A stretch of DNA of 64,000 nt from Cubamyces lactineus (Eukaryota > Basidiomycota > Agaricomycetes > Polyporales > Polyporaceae): the NCBI GenBank assembly GCA_022376465.1, contig JACDTU010000010.1, positions 1,364,001-1,428,000 on the forward strand, given 5' to 3'. This document shows, piece by piece, positions 9,526-20,613 of this stretch. A program made the position numbers and the translations under genes. Under the pieces are notes generated by a model. The model searched no databases and had not been told where the DNA came from. It was given only the letters and a program-made list of their open reading frames with translations. The stretch's first letter is position 1. Each line of letters starts with the position of its first letter.

Positions 9526-10231
9526 TGTTAGGGCCGTGCTGTCCGGGGGTACAACTCCGGTGGTCGGGACTTGGACGGAGTTCGGGGTCGGAGTACGACC
9601 AGAGGTCGGACTAGCACTGGGGTGAGGACTTTCGCGAAACTATTAGTAACGCACGGGTTCCGACTCAGTGTCCTCTATTTGCGGACTACGGAGTACGGAC
9701 TTGACGGGACGGAGGTCGGACCTGAGAACGGGGTTGGGTCGGAAGGGGTGGTAGGAAGAGAACGAAGGTTGGTTGGACTAGGGGGTCGGGGTTGAGTGTC
9801 GGGGTGCGGACTAGAGGTCCAGTAAGACAAGGGTACAAGCTTAACGAGATTTCCGAACTGAGTAGCTACTACATTCCGGGGCAGTATTTATACTAAGTCA
9901 GAAACCTGATGGAAACAATAAGAGATGTACGTGATAGGAAAGAGGAGAACGAAAGTACGAAGTAACCTGCCAAGGGTAAGATAACGCAGATAGCTCTGTA
10001 AGCAAAAGCCTCATGTAGGTAGCGCCATGAGGGGTTATCTGAGACATGTAAGTCATGGGGTCGGGGGAAGTCTGAAGTACGGAGTACGTAGTGCGGAGTA
10101 CGGAGAATGGAGTCGGGGGTACGGGGTACGGAAGAGCGGAGTACGGGGAAGCGGAGTACGTAGTGCGGGGTAAGGAGCGGAGTACGGGGGTTCGGGGATC
10201 GGACTTCGGGGTTACAGCACGGAGCATAACA
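9526..10231 (-). repeat. 3' LTR of G2-A (706 bp)
   Basis: Terminal inverted pair TGTTA...TAACA. The inner edge is fixed by the adjoining polypurine complement. In sense (minus) orientation it has TATAAATA at 9885-9892. The perfect palindrome AGTAGCTACT at 9861-9870 starts 22 bases after the TATA start. The same TATA-palindrome spacing is found in the solo LTR at 51951-52811, and the palindrome is also in the solo LTR at 39189-40158. Confidence 0.9.
9861..9892 (-). promoter_or_regulatory. G2 LTR promoter: TATAAATA plus AGTAGCTACT palindrome
   Basis: On the minus strand TATAAATA (9885-9892) is followed by the 10-bp perfect palindrome AGTAGCTACT at the distance expected for the transcript start. 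Conservation in two otherwise diverged solo LTRs (39539-39548 and 52418-52427) argues for function in initiation or in the RNA 5' end. Confidence 0.6.
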
Positions 10232-10246
10232 GTGCCTCCCCCCTAG
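10232..10246 (-). other. Polypurine tract of G2-A
   Basis: The plus strand reads gtgcctcccccctag, i.e. TAGGGGGGAGGCAC in sense, directly beside the LTR end, as expected for the plus-strand primer of a minus-strand element. Confidence 0.75.
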
Positions 10247-10368
10247 GCCCGAACCCTTGAGGGCCTATAGTGAAGGGAAATGGAAGTCTGTCCCAAAAAG
10301 GTAATCCAATAAGTCCAGGGAACGGAGATCAAGAATCGGGGCAGGGTCAGAATCGATGAAGAAAGGTG

Positions 10369-10375
10369 TATATAA
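10369..10375 (+). promoter_or_regulatory. TATA box of the G2-A antisense gene
   Basis: TATATAA lies 71 bases upstream of the ATG at 10440, on the strand opposite to gag-pol, followed by a CT-rich leader (about 10398-10420) and CCA repeats just before the ATG. It suggests a promoter separate from the LTR. Confidence 0.65.
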
Positions 10376-10439
10376 GACGGGGGTGAGACTTAGCCAGTTC
10401 TTCCTCGCTCTCTCTCAGCTACCACCACCACCACCACCA

Positions 10440-11838
10440 ATGTCTTCAACTCTCGACAACATCCAGGCTCTGGAGGCGCACCTCGCGCAACTCCGGATGA
10501 AGGCGGCGGCAGAGGAGGCCGCAGCAGCCGAGGCGTAAGTACCGGGGTTGTCGGAATTCGGGGTACGGAGTTCGGACTAATGGTGGTATACAGGGCGCGA
10601 AGGGCGGAGGAAGAGCGAAAGTGGGAGGAGGAGCGAGCATGGGAGGAGAAGGAGCGCGCGGAGTACGAGGCCGCGCAAAAAGCAGCGGCGTTGATTCGCC
10701 AGGCTGCCCTCGCGAAGTCCGGGACTTCCGCGCGGGGAAGTAAGCGTCCCGCGGAGGACGAGGAGCCGGAGTCGGAGTTGGAGGAGGACGACGCGGAATT
10801 GCTCGTCCCGCGGTAAGTCCGGTCGGGGTACGGAGTACGGGGTTCAGACTAACGGAGTTCCACAGGACGAAGTGCGACCGGTGCGCCGCGAAGCAAATCG
10901 CGTGCCGGTTCCGCGCGGGCAAACAGACGTCAAGTTGCGTCCAATGCCAGAAGGCCCGGTCGCGCGCGTGCGTCGGGGCTCGCGGGCTTCCCATGGACAT
11001 TCAAGCCCGAATCGCGCGCAAGGAGGAGGCCCCAAGCCCGCAGCGCAAGAAGGTCAAGTCCGCCGCCATCGTCGTCAACGACGACGGGTTCGAGACCCCT
11101 GCGCCCACCGGAGTACGGAGTTCGGAGAAGGTGCGGGCGGACAAGGGCAAGGGGAAGGAGAAGGAGAAGACGGCGGAGAAGCCGCTGCAGCCAGGTGAGG
11201 TCCAATGGACGTTCGTAGCACCGCCCGGGATTAACCCACCAGCACGCACGGTCGTAGCCCGAGGCCCGAGCCTTGCGGGCTCGTCGACAGGCCCCCGGAT
11301 GTCCGCGAGCTCCGGACTTCCGGAGGTTGGGAAGTCCGACCTCCGGTGGTCCGACGACCCAGAGAAGCTCTCCGATCGGGAGCTCCTCGAGCACCTGCTC
11401 GTCGCGGTGCAGCGCAACCGGCGCACCGCGGGGTGGGTCATCGACCTGCTGGTTGACGAGGAGGAGCAGCGGGAGGAGATGATGCGGGAGGAGGTCCGGG
11501 GTCTTGGCGACGCCATCGCCAAGATCGTGCGGAAGGAGCTGAAGTCCGCCATCGGCGAGGCCGTCCGCGACGCGGTCAAGTCCGAACTCGCAACGGAGTT
11601 CGGTACTATGCTGCGGGAGATCCTGGAGATCACCTCGCAGGACAAGGAGGACGCGATCGCGGATGCGCTGGAGTGGGCGGGTGTGGCTGGGTCGGACTGG
11701 GAGGAGGAGGAGAGTGGGACGGGGTTGGCGGACAAGTCCGCGCGGGGCAAGTCCGGTGAGGTGGAGGAGGAGCAGGGCGAGGGCGCGAAGGAGGGAAAGG
11801 GGCCGGAGGACCCGGCAGACATGGACATGGCGGAGTAG
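10440..11838 (+). CDS. Antisense three-exon gene in G2-A: coiled-coil / Zn2Cys6-like protein, 428 aa
   Basis: Exons 10440-10534, 10594-10812 and 10866-11838, with introns 10535-10593 (59 nt) and 10813-10865 (53 nt), both GTAAGT...AG; phases join to give 429 codons including the stop. The N-terminus is a charged Ala/Glu/Arg helix, probably a coiled coil. Exon 3 opens with a six-cysteine cluster, C-x2-C-x6-C-x10-C-x2-C-x7-C, which fits the fungal Zn2Cys6 DNA-binding pattern. Next come basic stretches (RKKVK, KGKGKEKEK), a conserved-looking segment near LSDRELLEHLLVAVQRNRR, and an acidic tail. It is convergent with pol, whose stop (11943-11945) is 104 bases away. DNA binding in the nucleus is inferred. 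The gene model is supported by frame and splice signals only. Confidence 0.8.
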
Positions 11839-11942
11839 GGCGGAGTACGGACTTCGGACCTCGGACATCATAGGTAGAATTTTGTAGTCCGAGTGCGGAG
11901 TTAAGTGGAGAAATGGAGGTGAGAAAAACACCGGTGTGACCC

Positions 11943-14900
11943 TCAAGACAACTTAGCTAGAGGTCCGGGTTTGTCGGGGTAAGCAGAGTGGAAGTCCGAG
12001 ACTAGCTCCTGGGCATGTCCGAGCTCCGTGGCTAAGATCCATGAAGTTTCTTCGTCCGTACCTTCGTAGCCTGCCCATCGGACTAGGTACAGGAGTCGAC
12101 AACTCCGACGCCGGCGGTCGATCTTGGAGTCGAGGATCTCCGAAATCTCGTACTCCGGTTCTCCGTCCACCAGGATCGGAGGTGGCGGAGTTTGGACACA
12201 GCCGGGGATGGTGTTCGGAGTTGCAGGCTCGAGTTGCGAAACATGGAAAACGGGGTGTACCGCGCGCATAGTGTCCGGTAGTCGGAGGGTGAAGGAGTGA
12301 GTTCCGACCTGCGCGATGATAGTGAACGGACCTAAGAACTTCTCGGACAACTTTTTGGAAGGACGTGTAGTCCGGATGTGCTGAGCTCGGACATAGACCT
12401 GATCTCCGACCTTGAAGTCCGGTGCGGGTAGACGGTGCTTGTCTGCCTGTACTTGGTACTGGGCCTGGGCTTCGGAGATCTGCTGTCGGAGTTAGGTGTG
12501 AAGTTCGTCAAGGTCGACAGCGTAGTCGCGAGCTCGAGTGGAGGTGAGGTCCCGCTCGGGGTAGACGGAGATGGCGGGGTTGTAGCCCTTGTTCGCGAAG
12601 AACGGGGATATACCGGTAGTTGCGGACGGGGCATTGTTATACGCGAACTCCGCCAAGAGGAGGAGTTGGGACCAGTTGTCCTGCTGGTAGTTCGAATAGA
12701 TCCGGAGGTACTGCTCGAGGGTCTGGTTAACCCGCTCGGTTTGACCGTCGCCTTCCGGGTGGTAACCGGAGGTGAAGTGAAGGCGCATGTCGAGGGCCTT
12801 ACCGAGGGAGCGGAAGAAGTGAGAGACGAACTCCGAGCCCCGGTCGGAGGTAACGTGCGAGGGAACTCCGTGCTTGGAGAACACATGGAGTACAAACAAG
12901 TCCACTAACTCCGAGGCTGTAAGCGTGTCGTGGGTAGGGATGAATATGCCTTGCTTAGTGAGCCTGTCGACTACCACCAAGATCGCGGTGTAGCCAGCGG
13001 AGTTCGGGAGTTGCTCGATGAGGTCCATGGAGATGGAGTTCCAGGGTCGCTCGGGGATCGGGAGTTGCTTTAAAGTACCATAGGGAAGGTGCCGGGGGAC
13101 TTTAGCTCGCGCACAGGTAGTACAGGACTTACAGTAGTCCCGGACGAAGAGTCGAAGTCCGGGCCAGGCGTAGTCCCGCAGGACCAGGGCTTGCGTCTTG
13201 TTCTGTCCCCAGTGTCCGGCAGTAGGATGATCGTGACAAGCTCGGAGTACGCGAAGGCGGAGGTCGCCGGAGTTTGGGACATAGACTCGACCTGAGAGTC
13301 GGAGTAGTCCGTCTTCATCGCGGGACCATCGGGAGTTGCCTTCGGAGGCGAGCTTGAGTGCAGCAGATAGTTCGGGGTCAGGAGTCGGGGTTGCTTGAGC
13401 GGACTTGATGTCCGAGAGGAGTTGTTCGGAGTCGAGGATGAAGGAAGCTCGGAGTACGGGGGGTCGGAGGTAGGTAGCCCGGAGGGACGCGGCGAGCTGC
13501 TCCTGGGTAAAGACCAGTCGGTAGTTGTAAGGGTTGACGACGGAGTAGTCACTGCCCCCCTCTTTTGGGTAGACGTCCCAACGGCGTGTCAGTGCGTTGG
13601 GCTTCGCTCCAAGCTTACCTGGTCGGAACCGGACTACGAGGTTGAACTGCGAGAGGAACTCTGACCATCGGGCTTGGCGGCGGGTTAGCAACTTCGTAGT
13701 CGCGAAGTATACCAAGTTCTTGTGGTCCGTGACAACGTCGATCGGAGTTGCCGAACCTTTGAGGTAGTGCCGCCAGGTCTTGAAGCATTCGAAGATCGCG
13801 AGGAGCTCCTTGTCATGGGTGTCATAGTTCAACTCTGCGCCGGTCAAGGTGCGGGAGTGGAAAGCAATGGGGTGGAGTTCACCGGACTCGGTGGTAAGGG
13901 AGAGAATGCCGGCGATGGCGTAGTCCGAGGCGTCGGTCTCGACGGTGAGGGGTCGGTCGGGCATCCAGTGGTGTAGTACCGGAGCTGTCGTGAACGCCTT
14001 CTTGAGAGCGTTGAACGAACTCCGACATTCCTCGGAGAAGTGCCAAGGCGCGGACTTGCGGGTTAAGCGGGTCAGCGGTAGTACGATCTCGGAGTAGTTT
14101 GGAATAAACCGTCGATAGAAGTTTGCGAACCCCAGGAACGACTGTATGTCGCGGACCTTCCGGGGTTCGGGCCAATCCAAGATCGCCTTAACCTTCGACT
14201 CCGCCATGGTAAGTCCGGTGGGAGAGAGGATGTACCCGAGGTACTCGACGGAGTCGGTGTGGAACTCGCACTTGTCAGCGCGGGCATAAAGCCGGTGCTT
14301 GCGGAGTCGCCGGAGTACCTCTTTGACGTGCTTGCGGTGTTGCTCGGGGTTGTCAGAGTAGATGAGGATGTCGTCCAGGTAGACGATGACGCACACATCG
14401 AGCATATCCGCGAAGATGTCATTGACGAACCGCTGAAAGGCAGCAGGCGCGTTAGAAAGTCCGAAAGGCATGACTAACCATTCGAAGGACCCATAGCAGG
14501 TCCGAAACGCGGTCTTCCACTCATCTCCGGGAGCTATGCGGACTAGATTGTAGGCGTGACGGAGGTCAATTTTGGTATAGATCCGGGCCTTCCGAGGCGC
14601 GTCCAGCAAGTCCGAGACGAGAGGAAGGGGGTAGCGGTCCTTCCGGGTGATCTTATTCAAACCCCGGTAGTCCACGCAAAGGCGAAGAGATCCGTCCTTC
14701 TTCTTGACGAAGAGGACGGGAGCTCCGCAGGGGGAGTTGGACGGACGTATGAACCCCGAACGGAGGTTCTCGTCGATGTACTCCCGAAGCGTGTCGAGTT
14801 CGAGTTTTGAGAGAGAGTAGATAGGTCCGAGTGGCGGAGTAGCCCCTTCTTCCAGATCGATCTTCAGGTCGTAGGGGCGATGCTCCGGTAGGATGTCGGC

Positions 14901-15451
14901 CTTGGTCTTGCTGAAGACATCCGCAAACTCGTGGTACTCCTCCGGAACTCCAGTGAGGTCCGGGGGAGAGTCGGAGAAGGACGAACTCCGCGCAATAGCC
15001 AAGTCCGGAGTAGACAAATTCAGGGTATAACTCGCGGACCCCGGGAGTTTGCAAGCTCGAGCGAAAGCAGCAGCGTTCACAAGAGAGATCCGGGGTACGG
15101 AGGTCGGAGTAGGAGAAGTCGGTAGTTCCGGAGTAGACGGAGTAGACGGAGTACGCTCAGCCGGAGCTGGCGGGGGTACCATGGTGTCAGGAACAGGACG
15201 CGGCGGGGGTGCGGAACGGAATTGGATGCTGCGCTTCTTCCAGTCAATCAACGGATTGTAGGCGGAGAGCCAGCTGTATCCCAGAACGGCAGACACGGAC
15301 TTGTCGAGCGGAGTAACATAGAAATCTATATTGAGGACTTCTCCAGACGGAAAATGTACGGGCAATGAGGTAAACGAAGTAATCAGGTGGTTAGAAGTAC
15401 CATCAAAAAGCTGTAGACGGAGCGGGGTTACGGCGGTAGTTGGGAGTTGAT
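11943..15451 (-). pseudogene. pol: Pol of G2-A: truncated protease, RT, RNase H, integrase, chromodomain; one stop
   Basis: One frame runs from 15451 down to a TGA at 11943-11945, broken only by TAA at 12492-12494 (CAA or TAC expected between DELHT and LRQQIS). The protease is cut before its catalytic Asp; only the flap side remains (VLGYSWLSAYNPLIDW). RT has VYLDDILIYSD, RNase H has ETDASDYAIAG, the integrase zinc domain ends CKSCTTC, the core has SMDL, TSDRGSEF and GQTERVNQ, and a chromodomain (LYLVRWAGYEGTDEETSW) ends the protein. The missing N-terminus and gag result from the deletion at 15451/15452. Confidence 0.9.
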
Positions 15452-16541
15452 TGCAGGTTGTTGTCCATGACTCTTCTTAATTTCCTTCTCCTGAGAGACC
15501 TTGGTTTTAATAAGAGCCGGGGAGTGTGCGATGTTTGGGACCTCCTTGGTATTGTATCAAAGTGGGCACCGTGCGTGTGTGCAATTAGACCACTTCTCTA
15601 CTGATTCCTAATAGTAAATGTCCCAAACTTTGTCGGAGTCGTAGAGATGATATAGACGTGAACAACTGTATGTTCCGGGTGAACTCATACACGTTGTACT
15701 TCTCGAAGGAAAGCTTGATGTAGTTCCCTAGCTCAGAGGCAACTACAAAGTTTCCCTAGATTATATTCAAGGTCTATATCCGCGTAATTCTCCGGATTGA
15801 TCGCCTTTGCTCGTAGGTAATCAATCTGGTCTTGAAGAAAATCTGCAAAGCTATGTACCCTTTTTGGGGGTGTAGCAACTTCTCTTGGGATTAATTCAAG
15901 TGTCTGATGACTTGAGAGATGTATCAATGTGCCCGTTTGAGAGCCTCGTGATATCTTCCCATGAAGTCTTCCTGTCCCAACACTTCGAGATTGTTTGCAA
16001 TCACCTGAAGTGTGTCAATTGCGTGCACCAGAACTTGTGTCCTTCGATAGAATACTCCTTCTGTCGAGGATGTTTCTTCAACACTTGTTCCTGGAGTCGA
16101 TTGATAAAAGCTATCCGTTCCTGGACTCGCCCTTCCTGGAATGGGTACGCCTTTCGCTACCTCGAATTCCGATTGAATGGCCAGAGAATTCCTATATTCT
16201 CTCCACTCGTCTGTCCTTTGATACGCAGGTTCTTCGTCTGATTCTCGAGTGTTGTAACTCGACGAGATCATACTAGTACTCTCTGCAACAGGAATATCCG
16301 ACCTAAAACCTCTCTCCAAGGGGAATGGGGATCCTCTTGGCGAATGTGGAAGAGCAATAATACTCTCCGGGATTTCAAGTGGTGGTAGAGTCGGTAGTCT
16401 TGAATTCCTTTCGTCTAGTACCCTAGTTGATGGTCGAGAGAGGGGATATATTGTTCCCGCCATCTTGACTACCCATCTTCTTATGCGTTCGAGCAAAGAA
16501 GATATTCTCTGCGTCCAATCTTCGATGTCTTCCAACATCAC
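15452..16541 (-). pseudogene. gag: Gag N-terminal region of G1-B
   Basis: Starts at the ATG 16539-16541, 42 bases inside the 5' LTR, and runs 205 codons to a TGA at 15924-15926. Coding similarity to gag then continues in shifted frames (HSFADFLQDQIDYLRAKAIN..., later DKVWDIYY and EVPNIAHSPALIKT) with further stops. The visible part is Ser/Pro-rich with a helical end. It is the same as 49561-50650 of G1-C. The break at 15452 is the junction with G2-A. Confidence 0.7.
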
Positions 16542-16569
16542 CTCTGCACTTTAATAAGTGGAGGGGTAA

Positions 16570-16581
16570 AGCTTTCAGTCT
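16570..16581 (-). promoter_or_regulatory. Primer-binding site of G1-B (self-priming type)
   Basis: In sense, the two bases after the 5' LTR are followed by AGACTGAAAGCT, the exact complement of AGCTTTCAGTCT at the predicted transcript start in the G1 LTR. It does not begin with TGG as tRNA-primed sites usually do. Confidence 0.75.
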
Positions 16582-16583
16582 AA

Positions 16584-17114
16584 TGTTATGCTTTCGACCG
16601 TGACTCTTAAACTATCAAGCATTAAGATGTCAATCATTAGAGAGCTTGTATCTATTCAATTACTAGCCCTAGCTTTTTGAAGATAAGCGCATAGTAACTT
16701 ATTCAGTTGAAAGCAAGTTAACAAGCAATACAAGTTTGTAATTTGCAAAGAGACTGAAAGCTAAGGGTCGCTCTGTAGTGTCGCCTCTTGTATACATGTA
16801 CAGAGACCAGAGAGAGGAATGTTCTGGCGTATTCAAGGACTTTCTGGCATGTCGTAGTCAGTGCCAGTCGAACCTACTACCACTGTGGCAGTGCTGCTGT
16901 GCACTGCAGGCGGCTGTGCAGAAGCGACTGTGCATCCCTATATGGTAAGTATAGAGTAAGTGCTAGAAAGTCCTAGCTAAGACGAGAATGTTCCTGTCCT
17001 AAAGACCCATAGCTACAATCCTAGAGTCTGCCATATCCGTATGGTACATGGAACATAGCACAAGTCCATAACAAATTGTAAAGTTCATAAATAACTTATC
17101 GTACATTCGTAAAA
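16584..17114 (-). repeat. 5' LTR of G1-B (531 bp)
   Basis: Begins TGTTATGC in plus reading and ends CGTAAAA (consensus CGTAACA). Identical to 50693-51223 over most of its length, but the last ~110 bases carry most of the differences between the two copies. Confidence 0.88.
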
Positions 17115-17633
17115 TCAGGCAGCTTATGCTGATATTCTGCTTCTACATGTAATCTGGTGAAGCTGCCATGCAGCTTACACTTTTTTTGAATCTGAGTCTC
17201 ACCAACTACATTCCCCACCATGGCTATGCTCAACTGATTGTTGATCTTATCTCCAAATCACCACCATCTTCTTAAGCCCCGTTGGTTGCCTTCCACTCAT
17301 ACAAACCCCAGCCAAAATCTCATAAGAGCTTTTACTCAACTATAACAACATTGCTGCCTCCATTGGCATCACCTCACACCTTGGAGAAGACGGCTTGCTG
17401 TGAGGAGCTAAAGGCACTCCACTCCAATGGCGAACATGCACTCACGGAAGCAGACAAAGTGCCACTGTAGATGCTAGCCACTGGACACGGAAAAATCCAA
17501 CCTATGTAAGGGCAATATTGTGATCTGCAGTCAGAGATGACAACATATGACTGATCGGGAACCACATTGGCAGGCTACAGTAATGATGTTTAGCCAGCTT
17601 CAATATATGCGCTCTCACAGTGCCATAGCTTAG
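17115..17633. other. No recognisable gene
   Basis: AT-rich, stop-filled sequence right of G1-B. I see no transposon terminus or conserved coding block. The last ~130 bases may be the unrecognisable front of the DUF6589-like relic that follows. Confidence 0.5.
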
Positions 17634-19470
17634 GTGAAGCCCCTGACCATCTTCCTGAAAGTGAAGGGAGCGTTAGCTAGGTCTCTTGACCTTCTGCACA
17701 CTCTAGGTATCACTATGAGCCATCGCTGGAGCATCAACACATATGCTGAGATCTCTGCAAAGTCAATGGGTGATCTGCAAAAGGTCATTCTGCTCCTTGC
17801 ATGGTGGCTTGGTTACATGGCCAACCAGTCCCACTTCGACTCTGGCACAAGCGGTTCTGTATTTGTGAAACCGAATGGCGCTCCTCCACCTTCTATCTTG
17901 CATGCTGCCCTGCAAGAACAGCGCCAGAGAGGACATTAAAACCCCATCTCCATCTCTGACACAATCATGCTTGAGGTCCCCGCCACCCTGCAGATCTAAG
18001 TGAATCTTGTTGACATTGTCCTTTGGTTCCTTCTTGAGACACCAGAGTTTGATATCAAAATGTATGCTCACTCAGACCACCCTACACTGGCCCCACCTGC
18101 ACCAGTCAATCCCCTCCCTCATGGTCCTGAACATGTTACAAAACAGTACATCTAAGGCACTGTCCATATTGACGAAGCAAGCTACGATGGGACCAACAAC
18201 TTGATCAAGGAATGGATGCGTCAGCTGTATATAGATGAGCAAGACGAGCGCATGCGTACAGGGACAGAGCATGTACTTTTTTGGATTGGAGACCAACTGA
18301 CTGACAACCATCTTCGTGGACTTGCCAACTACCGCTGCGAAGATCTGAATGGCTATAATAGAATGGATTGGCTTGTACTTGTGTTTGGCTGGTTTCACAT
18401 CCTCATGGTGTTTGCAAACTCTCTTCACCGACAATACTTTGGTTCCTTAAGGGGTTGCGGCCTTCGATAAGCATTTGTGCTACTGAATCAGAAGGGGCTA
18501 CAGTCAGTGAAGATCAAGGGAACTTTCTATCATTACTTACACAAGGGTATCATTCATATTGCAGAGGCCCATTTTTGCAACTGCTGGCATCAGGTGGGCA
18601 GCGTTCAGATGCTCTCTGATCTATGAACACGGTCCCCTGAAGAACTTCGGGCCCTAGCTGAGAGGCTTGTTTATGAATATGTATCTAATGATGCTGTCGA
18701 GGACATGGATATGGAGGGTTAGCACAACAATTTCTTTCAACAGAGCAATATTTGGAACCAAGACGTACTATACTACATCCTCCTTCATCGGTCTATGCAG
18801 TCGGGCAATATTGGGATGATGGAGGATCTTCTTCTGCACTTGCTGTTCTGGTTCTCAGGTGGTGGGAATCACAAGTATGCTGTTGAGGTGCTCAAACTAC
18901 TGCAGGGTCTACATCGGGAGTGGCCACAGAATGTCAAGTGAGCATATACAGTCAGGTTCAGCAAGATGTTGAATCAGTGCTTACAAGGAGCGTAAAGACT
19001 TTGTGTGTCATAACTGCTAGCTTGTCAATCTGACAGGTGGCCCTGAAGACTTCCAAGCCATTGATTTGGTGGAGGAGCATATCATCAAAGACGTCAAGGT
19101 TACATATTGACCAAGAGGGCTGAACTCCTTCTGGGAATTGATGAAGGCTTGTGCATTGTAAGGAGCCAGCACAACTAGCACTGACTCCCCACTGGACATG
19201 CATTGAGTACCGACCATACTCAGTCAAGGATGGTGCTAGTTGCACCATCCGCGTAGATTACCAATGATCTGTTGTATTATCTATGCGAGCGTACGACGCC
19301 CTAGACGTTCAGGGTCTGGGCGTCTGGTGGGTAAATCTTACTTACCCACCATCCTCATGAGTACGCCGAGCCCAATACAAGCCCAGTCCAGAGTACTTGA
19401 GGAATGGGTTGGAAGACACCCAGTGAGTTTGAACATGCATATACTTGTGAAGTAGTATCTAGGTATGGCC
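17634..19470 (+). pseudogene. DUF6589-like protein relic (basidiomycete family of unknown function)
   Basis: Coding traces in several frames follow in order: KGALARSLDLLHTLGITMSHRWS (from 17664), NQSHFDSGTSGSVFVKP (~17823), a block with GDQLTDNHLRGL and ending MDWLVLVFGWFH (~18290-18400), SGGGNHKYAVEVLKLLQGLH (~18860), then FQAIDLVEEHIIKDVKV and FWELMKACA (~19050-19150). This order and spacing match proteins I recall as DUF6589 in Agaricomycetes. Frameshifts and stops such as TAG and TGA are frequent, so it is dead. Function is unknown; its setting among transposons suggests a mobile or multi-copy family. Confidence 0.6.
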
Positions 19471-19616
19471 ACCGCCCCCAAGGAACCTCTGCTTCATGTG
19501 GACACGAGGTGGGTGTAGTTTTAGTGGCAAGGATCAGTGTCGACTCCATGCCTAGGAGCGTCCTATTGCAAGTACTTCTGAAACATAGGTTGGGGACAAT
19601 ATGGTGCTACGGTGGA

Positions 19617-19745
19617 TGTAGCGGATGCGTTGGACACAGAGGGCACACTGGGCACAGAGGACATGCTGGACGCAGAGGAAATGCTGGACATGGAGGACAT
19701 GCTGGACACGGTGGGCACAGTGGATGTGGTGGACACACCAGACAT
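19617..19745 (+). repeat. Imperfect short tandem repeat (minisatellite)
   Basis: About ten 12-15 bp units of the type GGACACNGNGGGCAC occur in tandem. Translated in one frame they give a Gly-His-rich run, but it has no supporting context, so I treat it as a simple repeat. Confidence 0.7.
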
Positions 19746-20217
19746 AATGTACAGTTGAGGCAGCAGGTTGGGTGCCACATAGCATGGCTAAATGGGTGGG
19801 AGTGGTGCATGAGGTAGCTGAGATGGTAGGATTGGTGTGTTGTGTACTTGAGGCGGGTGGATTGCTGAATACGGCCATTACAAGGCCAGGAGTGAATCTG
19901 CCAAAGGCAGTCGGAATGTCCAGCTTTGAGTGGGTGTTTGCTGTAATGCAGAGAGGGATTCACTGGGCATTTGTATGGGCCATCCATACATAATACGTGC
20001 CAAGGCGCATACTGCAGGGCTGCATGAGGTGTTAAAGATGCTGCTAGGTGGTACAGGGGGGGCAGAGGTGTGGATGAGAGCAGACAGGCATGTGTGGATT
20101 CTAGCTCTGTGTGTACTGATACTGAGTGACCTGCTATGAACCATTAGCGATCAGATCACAGTATAGATGACTAGATGATGGAACCTAACTGAAAATTGTT
20201 CCTGCATTGCAATAGTG

Positions 20218-20613
20218 TTAGATGGTGAAGCCTTTGGCGGGGGAGGCGTGTTGAGAGCGGCAGAATTCCCCAGGGGACCTGCATACAGTAGAAATCGACA
20301 GACTGGGCCCAGTGAGAGGACCAATTCTATACAGACACAGCTTCACGCTTGTTTTGCGAGGCCACTGCCATCGCTGCTTTGTGTCACTCGGTTGCATGCC
20401 TTTGGGCTTCATGAGCTTCAAGGTTCCGTATTCAGCACTGTTCCTTGTCCTCATGGTCAAGTTGCTTGACTAACTGCGGTACCTCGTCACCATACTTGTC
20501 AAGGAGAAGCCAGGCCAGTTTAAGATGCAGGCGCAAGTTGTTGATGGTGTTAATGCCACACCACAAGGACGCGATTGTTTGCAGATTGCAGTCAGGCAAC
20601 ACACACTCGGCCT
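20218..20613 (-). other. Unidentified decayed coding-like stretch
   Basis: Minus-strand frames hold peptide-like segments such as PDCNLQTIASLWCGINTINN and LAWLLLDKYGDEVPQLV, joined by frameshifts. They follow the RecQ-like relic on the same strand and could be its downstream part, or another gene. I do not recognise a family. Confidence 0.3.

Larger units (their letters stand above)
9526..15451 (-). mobile_element. Ty3/gypsy element G2-A, 5'-truncated, with an antisense spliced gene
   Basis: The left end is an exact LTR terminus (TGTTAGGG) followed inward by a polypurine tract complement, an oppositely oriented spliced gene, then pol on the minus strand ending in a broken protease domain. 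The gag gene and 5' LTR are missing; at 15452 the sequence switches to G1 gag. The segment is GC-rich and full of the words CGGAGT and TACGG in LTR, introns and coding DNA. Pol has a single in-frame stop, so this is a young copy compared with G2-B (26236-41878). Confidence 0.9.
6693..17114 (-). mobile_element. G1-B: second G1 gypsy element, middle replaced by G2-A
   Basis: LTRs at 6693-7223 and 16584-17114 bound a minus-strand G1 element. ORF3, chromodomain and part of integrase lie at 7258-9525, and the gag N-terminus at 15452-16541. The intervening G1 sequence, corresponding to 45412-49560 of G1-C (4149 bp), is absent; a truncated G2 element (9526-15451) occupies the gap. Flanks CCGCT and TCAGG do not form a target-site duplication. 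The simplest history is insertion of G2 into G1 integrase, then a deletion removing the 5' half of G2 together with the middle of G1. Confidence 0.85.

Noticed and set aside
10446..11000. Long minus-strand frame opposite the G2 antisense gene
   Set aside because: Pro/Arg-rich, no domain, and overlaps a better-supported spliced gene with splice signals and a Cys cluster; a GC-rich shadow frame.
10930..11946. 338-codon minus-strand frame over the same gene
   Set aside because: Composition of a shadow frame; no conserved motif, and it lies between pol and LTR opposite coding exons.
12332..12895. Ser/Thr/Pro-rich minus frame in G2-A and its twin at 26558-27061
   Set aside because: Shifted frame of integrase; the integrase frame has all motifs.
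19404..19817. Gly-His-rich ORF on the plus strand
   Set aside because: Produced by translating the minisatellite; no start context, homologue or flanking coding support.
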